The notes below the pieces were generated by a model, which was not told the origin of the DNA, made no database searches, and saw nothing but the letters and a program-made list of their open reading frames with translations. Position numbers and translations under genes: made by a program. Source: Lachnospiraceae bacterium (lineage in GTDB: Bacteria; Bacillota; Clostridia; Lachnospirales; Lachnospiraceae). From it: a DNA stretch of 33,320 nucleotides. Positions 32,476 to 33,320 of the stretch are shown piece by piece; position 1 is the first letter of the stretch, and each line of letters begins with the position of its first letter. The stretch covers positions 1-33,320 of the forward strand of contig JAEEOJ010000069.1 of the NCBI GenBank assembly GCA_016284175.1, written 5' to 3'.

Positions 32476-33320
32476 ATGAAAGATTTTATAAGGGAACTTC
32501 AATCATATCCGGGAATCGGAACGAAACTTTTAACTTATAAAAGAGAGATTAAACCCACAAAGGTAAGCCTTCAGGACAGCAAGGAAGTGTATTTCCTGCA
32601 TTTTGCTCCCGAGGTTAAAAAGCACTCCGAGATTATTATCTATATTCACGGAGGCGGATGGAACAGCAAATCTCCCAGAGACTTTGAATTCATCGGCCAG
32701 AGAATGGCCAAGGAAGGCTATGAATGTATCCTTATGGGTTACAGAAAGGTTCCGAGAGTCCATTACAATCAGATAATCGATGATGTGTGTATAGAATACA
32801 AGGCGATTTTAAAATACCTTAAGGGTAAGGAAATCGAAGCAAACCGCGTGATAATAATGGGTTCTTCCGCAGGTGCGCATTTAGGTTCTCTTCTTGTGTA
32901 TGATAAGAGCCTTCATAAAAAATATAAAATCGGCGCCAAGAGATTTGTCGGTTTTATAGGTCTTGCAGGCCCTTACTGCTTCGAAGGAAAACTTCCCTGG
33001 GCGCTCAATCAGCTTGTAAGCGATCTTTTCGAAAAGGATCAGGACTGGAAGGAAGGCGAGCCTTATTCGAAGCTTGATTTACTTACACCGGGCGATTATG
33101 AACTTACAATTCCGATGTATTTAATTCAGAGTGACCATGACGGCGTGCTTGATTTAAAACATACGCTTGTATTCGCCAGAAAGGCCATGGAGATGAACAT
33201 GCCTGTGACATTCTACAAGGTTCTTGATTCAAAGAATACGCATTCATATTATTCGACGGCGATTTTCTTTGACGATCTGACAAAGAGCAGAACACTTCAG
33301 ACGGTATTTAATTATATCGG
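32476..33320 (+). CDS. Alpha/beta hydrolase (HSL-like esterase), 3' end outside window
   Basis: 281 codons, still open at the window end. AAGAAAGGA precedes the ATG. The oxyanion-hole motif YIHGGGW is near residues 56-62, the nucleophile elbow is GSSAGAH with Ser131, the acid is in SDHDGVL (Asp222 most likely), and the histidine in NTHSYY (His256). This is the arrangement of alpha/beta hydrolase fold-3 carboxylesterases and deacetylases. No signal peptide is present. Only a short C-terminal part should be missing. It forms a tandem with the serine hydrolase just upstream. Confidence 0.87.
   Translation, partial: MKDFIRELQSYPGIGTKLLTYKREIKPTKVSLQDSKEVYFLHFAPEVKKHSEIIIYIHGGGWNSKSPRDFEFIGQRMAKEGYECILMGYRKVPRVHYNQIIDDVCIEYKAILKYLKGKEIEANRVIIMGSSAGAHLGSLLVYDKSLHKKYKIGAKRFVGFIGLAGPYCFEGKLPWALNQLVSDLFEKDQDWKEGEPYSKLDLLTPGDYELTIPMYLIQSDHDGVLDLKHTLVFARKAMEMNMPVTFYKVLDSKNTHSYYSTAIFFDDLTKSRTLQTVFNYI

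Noticed and set aside
1-33320. CRISPR array, prophage, integrase, transposase or toxin-antitoxin locus
   Set aside because: No regularly spaced repeats and no such protein motifs were seen on either strand; the tRNA has no adjacent integrase.

Overview
The window looks like a chromosomal segment from a Clostridia-class member of the Bacillota, most probably a Lachnospiraceae relative (Butyrivibrio/Roseburia-like). This is inferred from gene content: a single-chain PurL with a fused glutamine amidotransferase, a DUF4364 regulator, a TSCPD-domain protein, a tocopherol-cyclase-like protein, a clostridial-type thiamine salvage operon and strong GGAGG-type ribosome binding sites. Protein genes are moderately AT-rich, tightly packed and nearly all on the + strand. 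No insertion sequence, prophage, integrase or CRISPR array is visible, so this reads as housekeeping chromosome rather than an acquired island.

Layout. 1-2715: the 3' end of groEL, then a polar amino acid ABC transporter (binding lipoprotein, permease, ATPase). 2717-2911: a GC-rich, inverted-repeat-rich non-coding element of unknown nature. 2961-8625: purL, a tiny lipoprotein, hisC and a small-multidrug-export-family membrane protein. 8630-13977: a SAM methyltransferase, hslO (Hsp33), a malic enzyme, a DUF4364 protein, a CapA-like protein and an HdeD-like membrane protein. 13986-18043: a TPP-riboswitch-controlled thiamine salvage operon (thiM, thiE, a HAD phosphatase, thiD, tenA). 18053-18216: a tRNA-Arg(ACG) gene with its own promoter and terminator. 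18328-20022: the only minus-strand gene, a VWA-domain lipoprotein. 20225-25251: a cysteine-rich small protein, a large lipoprotein, alr, a DUF1858 protein and adenine deaminase. 25270-33320: a long same-strand run holding an unusual methyltransferase-like/DUF218 membrane fusion, a translationally coupled GH26-like glycosidase, pncB, a TSCPD protein, a tocopherol-cyclase-like protein, a DegV protein, a beta-lactamase-fold serine hydrolase and an alpha/beta hydrolase cut by the window end.

Functional themes are cofactor and nucleobase salvage (thiamine precursors, nicotinate, adenine), purine and histidine synthesis, amino acid uptake, redox protein quality control and cell-envelope lipoproteins. 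The thiamine operon lacks de novo genes (thiC, thiG, thiF) and thiL within the window, so it appears specialised for salvage, and the embedded HAD phosphatase may supply a missing dephosphorylation step. The less explained parts are the GC-rich structured element before purL, a GC-rich hairpin inside the thiamine operon, a micro-ORF with an internal TGA before tenA, the three-arm repeat around the riboswitch terminator, and the fusion/glycosidase gene pair at 25270-28058.

There is no protein-gene-free stretch over 300 bases except 18000-18327, which holds the operon-end hairpin, the tRNA and two terminators.
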